From contig JBJXGS010000224.1 in the NCBI GenBank assembly GCA_046160545.1, positions 1 through 64,000 of the forward strand: a stretch of DNA of 64,000 nucleotides, given 5' to 3'. The DNA is from JAEUOS01 sp046160545. Its GTDB lineage: Bacteria; Pseudomonadota; Gammaproteobacteria; Burkholderiales; JAEUOS01. Positions 27,821 to 37,000 of the stretch are shown here, piece after piece. A model generated the notes under the pieces. It saw nothing but the letters and a program-made list of their open reading frames with translations, was not told where the DNA came from and did not search any database. The first letter of the stretch is position 1. Every line of letters starts with the position of its first letter. The position numbers and the translations under genes are program-made.

Positions 27821-28114
27821 ATGACCGAGGACGAAAAGCGCGACATTGAGAAGTTTGTGGGCGACACCCAGGCCATGACCGTGAGCGCAGTCGCGCAGGC
27901 CATGTCGATTGTCCTGGCGCGGTTGGCCTGGCGCCTCGGTTCGCACGAAAACCTGCGCGCCGACCTGCGCACTTTTCTGCGCGACTTCGCGCCCGACCGT
28001 CCCGAAGATGCAACCAGCGTGCGCATGCACGCGATCATCGATGCGATCCTGCGTCAATCCCTGCTGCGCTTGAGCGAGATTCCCGACCTCGAAAATCCGC
28101 CGCCGGACGATTGA
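27821..28114 (+). CDS. Small hypothetical protein
   Basis: A predicted soluble protein of 97 residues, mostly alpha-helical and rich in D/E/R/L, with no signal peptide or metal motif. The ATG at 27821 is preceded by GGGAG eight nucleotides upstream; an upstream ATG at 27797 is possible. It stands alone between the divergent exported-protein gene and a convergent tRNA gene. I recognise no family. Confidence 0.6.
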   Translation: MTEDEKRDIEKFVGDTQAMTVSAVAQAMSIVLARLAWRLGSHENLRADLRTFLRDFAPDRPEDATSVRMHAIIDAILRQSLLRLSEIPDLENPPPDD

Positions 28115-28155
28115 TGCGAAAAGTTCGATGCGGTATGCCGGCTTCGAGCCTGAGG

Positions 28156-28183
28156 CCCGCAGACTCGAAAAGGCGTCTGCGGG
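28156..28183. terminator. Possible bidirectional hairpin between convergent genes
   Basis: CCCGCAGAC (28156-28164) and GTCTGCGGG (28175-28183) form a nine-pair stem with a ten-base loop. It lies between the end of the small plus-strand gene (28114) and the 3' end of the minus-strand tRNA (28198). No T-run follows on either strand, so it may instead be a transcript-end stabiliser or a processing signal. Confidence 0.45.
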
Positions 28184-28197
28184 CGTTCCGGATGATT

Positions 28198-28274
28198 TGG
28201 TGGCGATTCAGGGATTCGAACCCCGGACCCGCGGATTATGATTCCGTTGCTCTAACCGACTGAGCTAAATCGCC
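28198..28274 (-). tRNA. tRNA with CAU anticodon, probably elongator tRNA-Met
   Basis: A 77-nt cloverleaf including an encoded CCA. The acceptor stem is GGCGATT/AATCGCC, the D arm GCTC/GAGC, the anticodon loop ATCATAA (anticodon CAU), and the T loop TTCGAAT. The G1-C72 pair rules out the initiator tRNA, which has an unpaired first base. The top of the anticodon stem has an A27-C43 mismatch. A tRNA-Ile with lysidine-modified CAU cannot be fully excluded from sequence alone. Confidence 0.93.
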
Positions 28275-28305
28275 GAGTCCCCCGGTCTGGCCCGGGAGGC
28301 AGCGG

Positions 28306-28334
28306 ATTATTCGGGTCTTGTGAGACCGTGTCAA
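28306..28334 (-). promoter_or_regulatory. Promoter of the tRNA-CAU gene
   Basis: On the minus strand a perfect -35 TTGACA (28334-28329) is followed after exactly 17 bp by -10 AATAAT (28311-28306), with a G+C-rich stretch CCGCTGCC after the -10. Transcription would begin about 25 nt before the mature tRNA 5' end. The remainder of the gap up to panE (28335-28570) holds no gene that I can support. Confidence 0.8.
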
Positions 28335-28570
28335 TTCCGCAAGTCAAAAATTTTATCACAGGCAGGCACTCCTCCGAAGACTTGCGCACCGCCGCAGGCA
28401 GGGGCAGCAACATTGCAATTGTTCAAGAAAATCAACGGCTCTCACACGGAATTGCCATCGTGCGCTGCACAAAAAGTGGGTATGATTGCGGCCTGGTTGC
28501 AGTTGTCCAACACTATAGAAGAGTGATCGGCCTTGATGCGCTGGTGTGCGTTCGGCTGCTCTGACAAACG

Positions 28571-29593
28571 ATGAAAATTTGCGTAGTCGGCGCCGGCTCG
28601 ATCGGCGGACTTTTGGGCGTCAAGCTGGCGCTGGCGGGAAATCAAGTCACGCTGATCGCACGCGGTCCCAACCTGGCCGCCATTCGCGCCGGCGGCATGA
28701 AACTGATCACGCACGATGGCGCCGAATTACTGGCGCGCGACGTGCTTGCTACCGACCGCCTCTCCGAGGCCGGCCCGCAGGACTTGGTTATCCTTGGCAT
28801 GAAGGCGCACCAGGTCGAGGCGATCGTCGGCGATCTGCCTGCGCTGCTAGACGACGATACCGTGATCGTGCCGATGCAAAACGGCATCCCGTGGTGGTAT
28901 TTTCAGCGTCACGGGGGACTGCACGAGGGCAAGACTGTCGCCTCAGTTGATCCCAGTGGTGCGATCGCACGCGCCATCGATCCCAGGCGCATCATCGGCT
29001 GCGTCGTCTATCCCGCCGCCGAAATCGCCGCGCCGGGCGTGATCCGCCAGATCGAGGGCGACCGCTTTCCGGTTGGTGAACTCGATGGCGCCATGGGCGG
29101 ACTGGAGAGCGAGCGGGTCCGGCAGGTCTCGCAGGCATTTGTGGCTGCAGGATTCAAGTCGCCTATCCTGCCGTCGATCCGTTCCGAGATATGGCTCAAG
29201 TTGTGGGGCAACCTGACCTTCAACCCGATTTCGGCCCTGACCCACTCGACACTGGTCGACATCTGCCAATACCCGCTGACCCGCGCGCTGGCCAAGCACA
29301 TGATGAAGGAGGCCGAAAACGTCGCCGCCAAGCTGGGTGTGGCTTTTCGGGTCGATATAGACCGGCGCATTGCCGGCGCCGAGAAAGTCGGCAAGCACAA
29401 GACCTCGATGCTGCAGGACATCGAGGCCGGGCGTGATCCCGAGATCGATGCGCTGGTAGGTGCGGTCATCGAACTGGGCGAGACCGTGGGCGTACCGACG
29501 CCGCACATCGAAGCGGTCTATGCGATGGTCAAGCTCTTGGGACGCACCATGAAGGACGAGAAGGTGTACGTGCGCGCCCACCCGATCGTCTGA
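28571..29593 (+). CDS. panE: 2-dehydropantoate 2-reductase (ketopantoate reductase)
   Basis: An NADPH-dependent reductase of 340 residues of the ApbA/PanE family in pantothenate synthesis. The N-terminal Rossmann motif is CVVGAGSIGG, the central lysine/asparagine region is KLWGNLTFNPISALT, and the C-terminal helical domain contains KTSMLQDIEAGRDPEID. It is about 35 residues longer than E. coli PanE, which is typical of the longer family branch, so another 2-ketoacid substrate is possible. It stands alone upstream of a Ubi-type hydroxylase gene. Confidence 0.85.
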   Translation: MKICVVGAGSIGGLLGVKLALAGNQVTLIARGPNLAAIRAGGMKLITHDGAELLARDVLATDRLSEAGPQDLVILGMKAHQVEAIVGDLPALLDDDTVIVPMQNGIPWWYFQRHGGLHEGKTVASVDPSGAIARAIDPRRIIGCVVYPAAEIAAPGVIRQIEGDRFPVGELDGAMGGLESERVRQVSQAFVAAGFKSPILPSIRSEIWLKLWGNLTFNPISALTHSTLVDICQYPLTRALAKHMMKEAENVAAKLGVAFRVDIDRRIAGAEKVGKHKTSMLQDIEAGRDPEIDALVGAVIELGETVGVPTPHIEAVYAMVKLLGRTMKDEKVYVRAHPIV

Positions 29594-29660
29594 GCAAATC
29601 CTTCTTCCGATGTCCGGTGGCGCAGCCACCGATGGTGCGCCGCTGCGCTATGCTATCGAA

Positions 29661-30845
29661 ATGAAAGTCGATGTCGCCATCGTCGGCGCCGGGCTGACCG
29701 GGCTTTCCCTGGCAGTTGCGCTCGGGCGGGCCGGTCGTCGTGTGGCGGTGGTGGACGCACGCGCAAGGCGGCCAGACGAGCGTGGCGCAGACTACGATGC
29801 GCGCATTTATGCTGTCGGTCCGCCGGCAGTCGCCTGGTTGACTGGCCTCAAGGTATGGCAGGGTGTCGCTGCCGACCGCACGGTGCGGGTCGAGGAAATG
29901 CAGATCCATGGCGATGCGCCGCGTCCCGGCGACCCGCCGCTTGAACTGTCCGCCTATCGCGCCGGCATCGCCGAGTTGTGCACCATCGCTGAGGAGGCGG
30001 AAATCGGTCGCGCGCTCGAGCGCGCAGCGCAGCACACCGGCGGCCTCGAATTCCTGCGGCCCGCCCGATGCGTGTCGTTGACGCAGGACGAGCATCTGAC
30101 GCGCCTGCGGCTGGCCGATGGTCGCGAGATCGACGCTCGGCTGGTCGTGGGTTGTGACGGCGCCAACTCCTGGACCCGTGATGCCGCTGGTATCAGCGCG
30201 CAATCTGACAGTTATGGACAGAGCGCTGTGGTGGCGAATCTGGCCTGCCGCGCGCCGCATCGAAATCGCGCCGTTCAGTGGTTTCGCAGCGAGGCGGACG
30301 GCAGCGCCGGCGTGCTGGCCTGGCTGCCGTTGCCAGGCGAACGCGTGTCCATCGTCTGGTCGGTTGCCGACGCACTGGCGGCGCGCCTGATCGCCATGCC
30401 CGAAGATGAGTTCGTCGCGCGACTGCGCATGGCAGGCGCGCACCTTTTGGGCGACATGCGCCTTGAAGGCCCGCGCCTGGGATTCGCCCTTCGCAAGCAG
30501 GTGGCTGCAAGCTTTGTAGCCGGCCGCGTCGCGATTGCCGGCGATGCCGCGCATCAGGTGCACCCGCTGGCCGGTCAGGGACTCAACCTGGGCCTGGGCG
30601 ACTGTGCCGCACTGGCGGCAGCGCTGGAGGGCGCCGACGACTGCGGCGAACGACGCCGGCTGCGCTCCTGGGAGCGCGCCCGCAAGGCGGCGGTGTCCGA
30701 GATGGTCGGTGTGACCCACGGCCTGCAACGTCTGTTCAGCCAGCCGCATCCGGCAGTGCGCGCGTTGCGTAATCTGGGCTTGCAGGTGGCGACCCGACTG
30801 CCGCTGATTCCTTCCCTCCTCGTGTCGGGCGCGACCCGAGCCTGA
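29661..30845 (+). CDS. UbiH/UbiF/COQ6 family FAD-dependent hydroxylase (second copy)
   Basis: A flavin monooxygenase of 394 residues with all three family motifs: FAD-binding VDVAIVGAGLTGLSLAVALG, the VVGCDGANS segment and the GDAAHQVHPLAGQGLNLGLGD motif. The ATG at 29661 starts directly at the dinucleotide fold; a start at 29610 would add 17 unlikely residues. It is a paralogue of the ubiH gene at 13031-14101 and may act on another ring position (UbiF- or UbiI/UbiM-like). Which position cannot be decided here. It is followed after 28 nt by dsbC. Confidence 0.87.
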   Translation: MKVDVAIVGAGLTGLSLAVALGRAGRRVAVVDARARRPDERGADYDARIYAVGPPAVAWLTGLKVWQGVAADRTVRVEEMQIHGDAPRPGDPPLELSAYRAGIAELCTIAEEAEIGRALERAAQHTGGLEFLRPARCVSLTQDEHLTRLRLADGREIDARLVVGCDGANSWTRDAAGISAQSDSYGQSAVVANLACRAPHRNRAVQWFRSEADGSAGVLAWLPLPGERVSIVWSVADALAARLIAMPEDEFVARLRMAGAHLLGDMRLEGPRLGFALRKQVAASFVAGRVAIAGDAAHQVHPLAGQGLNLGLGDCAALAAALEGADDCGERRRLRSWERARKAAVSEMVGVTHGLQRLFSQPHPAVRALRNLGLQVATRLPLIPSLLVSGATRA

Positions 30846-30873
30846 GTCGGGACCGCTCTACAAGAAAGCCATC

Positions 30874-31623
30874 ATGAAGACAATTCTTGCTGTCGTTGCC
30901 GCCACCTTCCTGCTTCTAGCCGCCCCTGCGCAGGCGCAGCAGGACGCCCGCGAACCGGTGCGCATCGGCGGGCCCGAGGCCAACATCAAGCGCCTGGTCG
31001 AATCCCGGCTGCCCCAGGGTGCCGTCGTCGATGCCGTGACGCGCACACCGTTCTTCGGTCTTTTTGAAGTGCGCATGGGCAGCGAAATCGTCTACACCGA
31101 CGAGAAAGTGACCTACATTTTTCATGGCAGCGTGCTCGACGGCAAGACCATGGAGAACCTGACCCAGGAGCGCATCAATCGGCTCTCCATGATCAAGTTC
31201 GACGACCTGCCGCTCGCGTCAAGCATTCGCCTGGTCAACGGCAATGGCAAGCGGCGCGTCGCCTACTTTGCCGACCCCAACTGCGGCTATTGCAAGAAGT
31301 TCGAGCGCGAGGCGCTCGCGCAGATCAAGGATGCGACCATTCACATTTTCATCTATCCGATCCTGTCGCAGGACTCGGTGGTCAAGGCGCGCTCTGTGTG
31401 GTGTTCGCCGGATCGCCTGAAGGCCTGGAACGACTGGATGCTCAAGAATACCGCCCCGACGGCTGCGGGCAGCTGCGAGAATCCGATCGACAGCATCCAG
31501 GCGCTCGGCCAGCGCCTGCGCATCAACGGCACGCCCACCATGTTTTTGGCCAACGGGCGGCGCCTCACCGGCGCGGTGCCGCTGGCGCAACTGGAGGCGG
31601 CGCTCGCCGACGCGTCCAAGTGA
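30874..31623 (+). CDS. dsbC: Periplasmic thiol:disulfide interchange protein DsbC
   Basis: A disulfide isomerase of 249 residues with a signal peptide ending PAQAQQD, an N-terminal dimerisation domain and a C-terminal thioredoxin fold. The active site is ADPNCGYCKKFE, the cis-proline is GTPTMF, and the second structural cysteine pair (VWCSPDR, GSCENP) is kept. Together with DsbA it corrects periplasmic disulfides, for instance in LptD in E. coli. Its stop overlaps the GTG start of rpiA. Confidence 0.94.
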   Translation: MKTILAVVAATFLLLAAPAQAQQDAREPVRIGGPEANIKRLVESRLPQGAVVDAVTRTPFFGLFEVRMGSEIVYTDEKVTYIFHGSVLDGKTMENLTQERINRLSMIKFDDLPLASSIRLVNGNGKRRVAYFADPNCGYCKKFEREALAQIKDATIHIFIYPILSQDSVVKARSVWCSPDRLKAWNDWMLKNTAPTAAGSCENPIDSIQALGQRLRINGTPTMFLANGRRLTGAVPLAQLEAALADASK

Positions 31624-32282
31624 CGCAGGACGAACAGAAGCGCGCGGTCGGCGTAGCCGCGTTGGCCCATGTGGTCGAAGACAGCGTCGTCGGGGTCGGC
31701 ACCGGCTCGACCGCCAACCACTTCATCGACGCGCTGGCGGGCATGAAGAACCGGATTCGCGGCGCGGTGGCGAGTTCGGTCGCGAGCGCCGAGCGCCTGG
31801 CCGGCCACGGCATCGCCGTGCTGGACCTGAACGAGGTTGCCGAGATCCCTGTCTACGTTGACGGTGCCGACGAGATTGACAATGGCCTTAGCATGATCAA
31901 GGGTGGGGGCGGCGCGTTGACGCGCGAGAAAATCGTTGCCGCGGTGGCGAAGAAGTTCGTCTGCATTGCCGACGCGTCCAAGCTTGTCGACCGGCTCGGG
32001 CGTTTTCCACTGCCGCTCGAAGTCATCCCGATGGCGCGCGAACACGTGGTGCGCGAGATGGTGAAGCTCGGCGGAAGGCCCGTGCTACGTGCGGGCTTTG
32101 TCACCGATAACGGCAACATCGTGCTCGATGTTGGCGGGCTCTCGATCGCCGACCCAGCAGTGTTCGAGTCGGCGATCAACCAGATCACCGGGGTCGTAAC
32201 TGCAGGCCTGTTCGCGCGGCGCGGCGCCGACGTACTGCTCTTGGGCACGCCGCAAGGCGTGCGGACGATCCGGCGGCCGTAA
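31620..32282 (+). CDS. rpiA: Ribose-5-phosphate isomerase A
   Basis: An isomerase of 220 residues of the pentose phosphate pathway. The family motifs GVGTGSTANHFID, YVDGADEID and KGGGGALTREKIV are present. The start is a GTG at 31620 that overlaps the dsbC stop as GTGA. It converges with yggX, leaving only 24 nt between the two stops. Confidence 0.94.
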   Translation: MTQDEQKRAVGVAALAHVVEDSVVGVGTGSTANHFIDALAGMKNRIRGAVASSVASAERLAGHGIAVLDLNEVAEIPVYVDGADEIDNGLSMIKGGGGALTREKIVAAVAKKFVCIADASKLVDRLGRFPLPLEVIPMAREHVVREMVKLGGRPVLRAGFVTDNGNIVLDVGGLSIADPAVFESAINQITGVVTAGLFARRGADVLLLGTPQGVRTIRRP

Positions 32283-32306
32283 GCGGCCCGACCCTAGGGC
32301 GGCTTG

Positions 32307-32579
32307 TCAGGCCGCGGGCGGAACGTAGCCCGAGGCGGCATCGGCGCCGCCTTCAAAGAGGAATTTCTCAGCCTGCTCCATCAGGTACTTGCGTGCGCGC
32401 GGGTCGGCGCCCGAGAGGCGGTTTTCGTTGATCAACATGGTCTGGTGCTTAAGCCATTGCGCCCAGGCCTCCTTGGAAATGCCTTCCCAGATGCGTTTGC
32501 CCAAATCGCCCGGGTAGGGCGGGAAATCCATGCCTTCAGCCTCGCGGCCGAGTTTTACACACTGCACCATGCGCGCCAT
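32307..32579 (-). CDS. yggX: Fe(2+)-trafficking protein YggX
   Basis: A small protein of 90 residues linked to iron trafficking and oxidative-damage protection of Fe-S clusters. It starts MARMVQCVKLG with the conserved cysteine and has the segments FPPYPGDLGKRI and WLKHQTMLINENRL. It lies 17 nt downstream of argA, likely in one transcript. Confidence 0.93.
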   Translation of the reverse strand: MARMVQCVKLGREAEGMDFPPYPGDLGKRIWEGISKEAWAQWLKHQTMLINENRLSGADPRARKYLMEQAEKFLFEGGADAASGYVPPAA

Positions 32580-32596
32580 GACTGCTCCGATGATAA

Positions 32597-33964
32597 CTAA
32601 AGTTTCTTGAGGAAAATCTTGGATTGCCGCTGGAAGTTGTAGAGCTTCTGGCGCGCTTCCGGGAGCTCGTCAAGCGAACCCTCGACGAAGCCACGTTCGA
32701 TGAACCAGTGCGCGGTGCGGGTTGTCAGCACGAACAGGCGCTTGACACGCATCTGACGTGCCTTGGATTCCATGCGCGACAAGAGCTGCTCGCCGTAGTT
32801 GCGTCCGCGGTAATGCGGCGAGACGACAAAGCAGGCCATCTCGGCCAAGCCCTCGCGGGCGAACGGGTAGAGCGCTGCGCAGCCGGCGACCACGCCGTCG
32901 TGATCGATGACCACAAACTGCCCGATCTCGGCTTCCAGCTTCTCGCGGCCGCGTCGCACCAGGGTGCCATCGGCCTCGAGCGGCTCGATGAGCTTGAGCA
33001 CCCCGCCGACGTCCTCGATGGTCGCCTCACGGAAATTCTCCAGCCCTGCCTCGGTGATCATGCTGCCGATGCCGCCGTAGGAGAAGAGTTCCATGAGCAG
33101 CGAGCCGTCGGTGGCCAGCGGAATCATGTGCGTGCGCGCCACTCCGCCCTTGGAAGCACGAACCGCGGCGTCGAGCGCGCGCAGCGTGGCATCGCTCATG
33201 CGTGAGAGTTCGGGCGACTGCGCCGCCGCCTTGAAGAGCATCTCCGCCTCGGCTGCGGCGAGTTCACGCGAGATTTCCTGCGCGCGCGCCCGCTTGGTCT
33301 TGGGTCCCGGCAGCGGCGGCAGGCCTGCGGCGTCGATCAGGAAGATGAGCTTCTCGGCGTCGAGCGCGACGGCCACGCTGGCGGCGACATCCTCCATTGT
33401 CAGGTTGAAGGCCTCGCCGGTCGGCGAATAGCCTATCGGCGTCAGCAAAACGATGTCGCCGTTGGAAAGCGCGTGATGCACGGTCTCTGCATCGACATCG
33501 CGCACGGTTCCCGAGAACTGCATGTCGACACCTTCGATCACGCCGACCGGCTGCGCCGTCAGGAGGCTGCCGGACATCAGGCGCACACCCTCGGACTGGG
33601 CCATCGGAGTGTTCGGCAGGCCGAAGGAAAAGCGCTGCTCGAACTCGATGCGAAGCCTGCCGACGGCCTCCTTGACGCAATCCATGGCCTTGGGGTGGGT
33701 CACGCGCTGGCCGCGGTGGAAGTCGGTCGACAGGCCGCGCGCGGCGAGCGCTGCATCGATCTGCGGGCGCGACCCGCAGACGATGACAACGCGGATGCCC
33801 AAGCTGGTGAGGAGGTTGATGTCCTGGGTCAGGGACTCGATCTGACCCGACTCGACGACCTCGCCGCCGAAAGCGACGACGAAGGTCTTGCCGCGAAACG
33901 CATGGATCCACGGCGCAGCCGAGCGAAACCAGGTCACGAAGTCGGCAGTCTGTTGCTGTCCCAT
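32597..33964 (-). CDS. argA: Amino-acid N-acetyltransferase (N-acetylglutamate synthase)
   Basis: A protein of 455 residues starting arginine synthesis. The N-terminal amino-acid-kinase domain (about 20-290) carries the FVVAFGGE and LTSLGIRVVIVCGSRPQID segments. The C-terminal GNAT domain (about 310-440) has the acetyl-CoA site YRGRNYGEQLL. Arrangement and length match the classical ArgA. It is divergent from hrpA with a 66-bp gap. Confidence 0.95.
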   Translation of the reverse strand: MGQQQTADFVTWFRSAAPWIHAFRGKTFVVAFGGEVVESGQIESLTQDINLLTSLGIRVVIVCGSRPQIDAALAARGLSTDFHRGQRVTHPKAMDCVKEAVGRLRIEFEQRFSFGLPNTPMAQSEGVRLMSGSLLTAQPVGVIEGVDMQFSGTVRDVDAETVHHALSNGDIVLLTPIGYSPTGEAFNLTMEDVAASVAVALDAEKLIFLIDAAGLPPLPGPKTKRARAQEISRELAAAEAEMLFKAAAQSPELSRMSDATLRALDAAVRASKGGVARTHMIPLATDGSLLMELFSYGGIGSMITEAGLENFREATIEDVGGVLKLIEPLEADGTLVRRGREKLEAEIGQFVVIDHDGVVAGCAALYPFAREGLAEMACFVVSPHYRGRNYGEQLLSRMESKARQMRVKRLFVLTTRTAHWFIERGFVEGSLDELPEARQKLYNFQRQSKIFLKKL

Positions 33965-34030
33965 GGAGGAATTGTAGCGGGCATCCCGCGCAGCAACGAG
34001 CTGATGCTGCCCAAGTAGAATCCGCGCGCC

Positions 34031-37000
34031 ATGCCGCCAGAAAATCCGCCCGCGGCGCCGCGACGCTCCTTCAGTGAATCACGCCAGCGCGCGCCGCTCG
34101 CGATTGCCTTTCCCGAGGAGCTGCCCGTCTCGGCACGCCGCGATGACATTGCAGCGGCGATTCGTGCACATCAGGTGGTGATCGTTTGTGGCGAGACGGG
34201 TTCGGGAAAGACCACCCAGCTGCCGAAGATCTGTCTTGCCCTGGGCCGTGGCGAGCGCCGTGTCATCGGTCACACCCAGCCGCGGCGCATCGCCGCGCGC
34301 GCGACCGCTGCGCGCGTCGCCGAGGAACTCGGTGTCGAGCTCGGTGGCGCGGTCGGCTACAAGATCCGTTTCAACGAGAAGGCAGGCCGCGACACGCGCA
34401 TCAAGCTCATGACCGACGGCATCCTGCTTGCCGAAACCCTGAGCGACCCCATGCTTGCGGCCTACGACACGCTGATCATCGACGAGGCGCACGAGCGCTC
34501 GCTCAACATCGATTTCCTGCTGGGCTACCTCAAGCAGCTGCTGCCGCGCCGCCCGGACTTGAAGCTCATCGTCACCTCGGCCACCATCGATGCGCAGCGC
34601 TTCGCCACCCACTTCGCGTCCGCTACCGGCTTGGCGCCGGTGATCGAGGTGTCCGGGCGCTTGTATCCCGTCGAGGTCCGATATCGTCCGGTGCGCCATC
34701 CGGACATGGCCGAGGACGACGAGCGCGACCTGGAGGATGCGATTATCGACGCCGTCGACGAATGCGCGACCCTGGGCCGCGGTGATGTCCTGATTTTCCT
34801 GCCTGGCGAGCGCGAAATCCGCGACACCGCCGAACTGCTCACCCGACACTTCGCCGGGGCGCGCGCCGCCCCGGAGATACTGCCGCTCTACGCGAGGCTT
34901 TCGGCGAACGAGCAGGAGCGCATATTCCGGCCGTCCGGAGCACTGCGCCGGGTCGTACTCGCCACCAACGTGGCCGAGACCTCGCTCACGGTGCCCGGCA
35001 TCCGCTTCGTGATCGACCCGGGTATCGCGCGCGTCAAGCGCTACAGCTATCGCAACAAGGTCGAGCTCCTGCAGGTGGAAAAGGTCTCGCAGGCCGCGGC
35101 CAGCCAGCGTGCCGGGCGTTGCGGACGGGTGGCATCTGGTGTGTGCATCCGGCTTTTTGGCGAAGAGGACTTTGCGGCGCGGCCAAAGTTCACCGACCCC
35201 GAGGTCCTGCGCAGTTCGCTGGCCTCGGTGATCCTGCGCATGAAGTCGCTCAAGCTGGGCGAGATCGAATCCTTTCCCTTTCTCGAAGCGCCGCCCGGCA
35301 GGGCGATTGCGGACGGTGTGCAACTTCTGCAGGAGCTTGGCGCGCTCGACGAAGCGGGCGCGCTCACGACGACCGGCCGCGAACTTGCGCAATTGCCGCT
35401 TGATCCGCGGGTCGGCCGCATGATCCTGGGGGCGCGCGACACCGGCGCACTCGCGGAAGTGCTTGTGATTGCCGCGGCGCTCTCGGTGCAGGATCCGCGC
35501 GACCGGCCGTTGGAGCGCCAGGAGGCTGCCGACCAGGCCCATGCGCGGTTTCGCGACGAGAAATCCGACTTTCTGGGCATGGCGAAACTCTGGCAGTTCT
35601 TCGACGAGGCCCGCGACGAGCTCACCAATCGCCGTCTCGCCGAGGCTTGCCGCAAGAATTTCCTTTCAGTCAGGCGCATGCGCGAATGGCGCGACGTGCA
35701 TTCGCAACTCTCCCAGCTTGCAGCCGAGCAGGGCTGGCGCGCCAGTGCAAAGCCTGCGACGCCCGAGCAGGTGCACCGCGCCCTGCTGACCGGCCTCCTG
35801 GGTAACGTGGGTTTGAAGAGTGAGGGCGAGGCGCACTATTTGGGCGCGCGCGGCATCCGCTTCTTCGTCCATCCGGGCTCAGCGCTGCTCAAGAAGGCCG
35901 GGCGCTGGGTCATGGCCGCCGAGTTGGTCGAGACCACGCGGCTCTATGCGCGCATGGTCGCCAATCTCGACCCGCAGTGGATTGAAGAGGCGGGCGCACA
36001 CCTGCTCAAGCGCACCTGGCATGACCCTCGCTGGGAGAAGAATGCCGGCCGTGCCATAGCCCTCGAGCGCGGCACCCTCTATGGCTTGCCGGTCTATACC
36101 CAGCGCCGCATCGACTACGCCAAGGTCGATGCCCGCCATGCCCGCGAACTCTTCATCCGCGGAGGACTGGTCGCGGGTGAGCTCGATACGCGTGCCGCCT
36201 GCTTTGCCCACAACCGCCGCCTGGTGCGCGAGATCGAGGAGCTCGAGCACAAGTCACGGCGGCCGGATGTACTTGTCGACGAGGAGCTCATCTTCGCCTT
36301 CTACGATGCGCTGGTACCGACCGAGGTGGTCGATGCGCAGACCTTCGAGACCTGGCGCGTTGAGGCCGAGAAAAGGTCAGCGAAGCTCCTGTTCCTCAAG
36401 CGCGACGACCTCATGCGCCATGAGGCGGCGGGCATCACGACCGACCTGTTCCCCAAGCTCACGCGCTTGTCTGCAGGGCCGGCCGAGTTTGCGCTTGGCT
36501 ATCACTTCGAGCCGGGTTCGCCGCGCGATGGCGTGACCGCGACCGTGCCGCTGGCGACCCTGAACCAGATCGATGCCGACCGCGCCGACTGGCTGGTGCC
36601 GGGTATGCGCAAGGAAAAGGCACTGGCTCTGCTCAAGTCATTGCCGCAGCGCATAAGACGCGGCTGCGTGCCCCTGCCGGAGTTCGCGGCGGGATTTGCC
36701 GATACCCATCGCGGCGAGGCCGTGCCCGCGGGGACCATGGCGCAGGCCCTGGCCCGCGTGATCCGCGAGCGCACCGGAACAGCCGTGCCGCAGGACGCGT
36801 TTCGCGTCGACTCCCTGCCCAGGCATCTGGTCATGAACTTCAAGCTCGTCGATGAGCACGGCCGCCAGATCGATCTTGGGCGCAATCTCGCGGCGTTGCG
36901 CGCGGAGCATGCCAGGAGCGCGAGCGCCAGCTTCGCCGGCGCCGCGCGGGCGCGGGCAGTCACTGGCGGTGCGGCGCCCACAGGTGCGGGGATCTCGGCT

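Noticed and set aside
28328..28564. 78-codon frame upstream of panE
   Set aside because: It begins inside the tRNA promoter and has no ribosome-binding site or gene-like codon use.
34079..35542. Open frame of 487 codons antisense to hrpA
   Set aside because: The sense strand encodes all DEAH-box helicase motifs; the antisense product is low-complexity with no recognisable domain.
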